Of a stretch of 64,000 bases of DNA, positions 63,999 through 64,000 are shown piece by piece; positions within the stretch are counted from its first letter, which is position 1, and every line of letters begins with the position of its first letter. A model generated the notes under the pieces. The model ran no database searches. It was not told the origin of the DNA and worked only from the letters and a program-made list of their open reading frames with translations. Position numbers and translations under genes: made by a program. Source of the DNA: Pectobacterium polonicum (GTDB lineage Bacteria > Pseudomonadota > Gammaproteobacteria > Enterobacterales > Enterobacteriaceae); assembly GCF_005497185.1 (NCBI RefSeq), contig NZ_RJTN01000009.1, positions 92,588-156,587 on the forward strand, written 5' to 3'.

Positions 63999-64000
63999 AT

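Overview
The window reads as a chromosomal segment of a soft-rot enterobacterium, most likely Pectobacterium. Gene order follows the Enterobacterales backbone (dnaG-rpoD-mug-ileX; fadH/rlmG/ygjR/alx/sstT/ygjV/uxaABC/exuT/exuR/yqjA-yqjG/yhaJ/yhaK; zur/lexA/dgkA/plsB/ubiA/ubiC; groE/fxsA/aspA/dcuA/cutA/dsbD/yjdC/tRNA-Phe). Galacturonate catabolism, a beta-glucoside locus and ERIC repeats suit a plant-associated host. The genus is an inference from content; no species is claimed.

Region 1 (1-4.4 kb): 3' part of dnaG, rpoD, convergent mug, and tRNA-Ile2 (CAU). Region 2 (4.4-11 kb): a LysR regulator divergent from an exported DJ-1/PfpI protein, then a single-polypeptide assimilatory nitrate reductase (molybdoenzyme fused to a CysJ-like flavoprotein). 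Upstream of the latter lie a consensus sigma-54 promoter, an NtrC-like enhancer and a long leader with an intrinsic terminator, which points to nitrogen control and possibly NasR-type antitermination.

Region 3 (11-20 kb): a beta-glucoside locus of three transcription units: 6-phospho-beta-glucosidase (+), PTS EIIBCA with a BglG-type antiterminator (-), and a porin with a Sde182/DUF1593 secreted protein (-). Each unit starts with a CRP-like site and an antiterminator-RNA (RAT) site whose 3' edge overlaps an intrinsic terminator, so the one antiterminator gene probably controls all three. Remnants of a sulfatase and its radical-SAM maturase lie between the glucosidase and the Sde182 gene.

Region 4 (20-31 kb): DUF305 protein, diguanylate cyclase, Spy/CpxP-like chaperone, a small coiled-coil protein, fadH, a full 127-bp ERIC, rlmG, ygjR, the yybP-ykoY riboswitch with alx, sstT and ygjV. 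Region 5 (31-39 kb): uxaCBA, exuT and exuR, galacturonate uptake, catabolism and repression, with candidate ExuR operators. Region 6 (39-46 kb): yqjA-mzrA-yqjC, yqjD-yqjE-yqjK, yqjF, yqjG, yhaJ, yhaK. Region 7 (45-60.6 kb): zur, lexA with two SOS boxes, dgkA, plsB, ubiCA, groESL with a sigma-32 promoter, fxsA, aspA-dcuA, cutA-dsbD-yjdC.

Region 8 (60.6-64 kb): tRNA-Phe carries the left end of an integrated element: a P4-type tyrosine integrase, a GC-rich, strongly self-complementary stretch under an ash/icd-like reading frame, a Ner-like regulator, and two tandemly duplicated XRE repressors that carry their own operator-like upstream sequence. The element runs off the window. The least explained items are the three-site RAT regulon, the nitrate reductase leader, a hairpin repeat family with covarying stems, and the folded region of the island.
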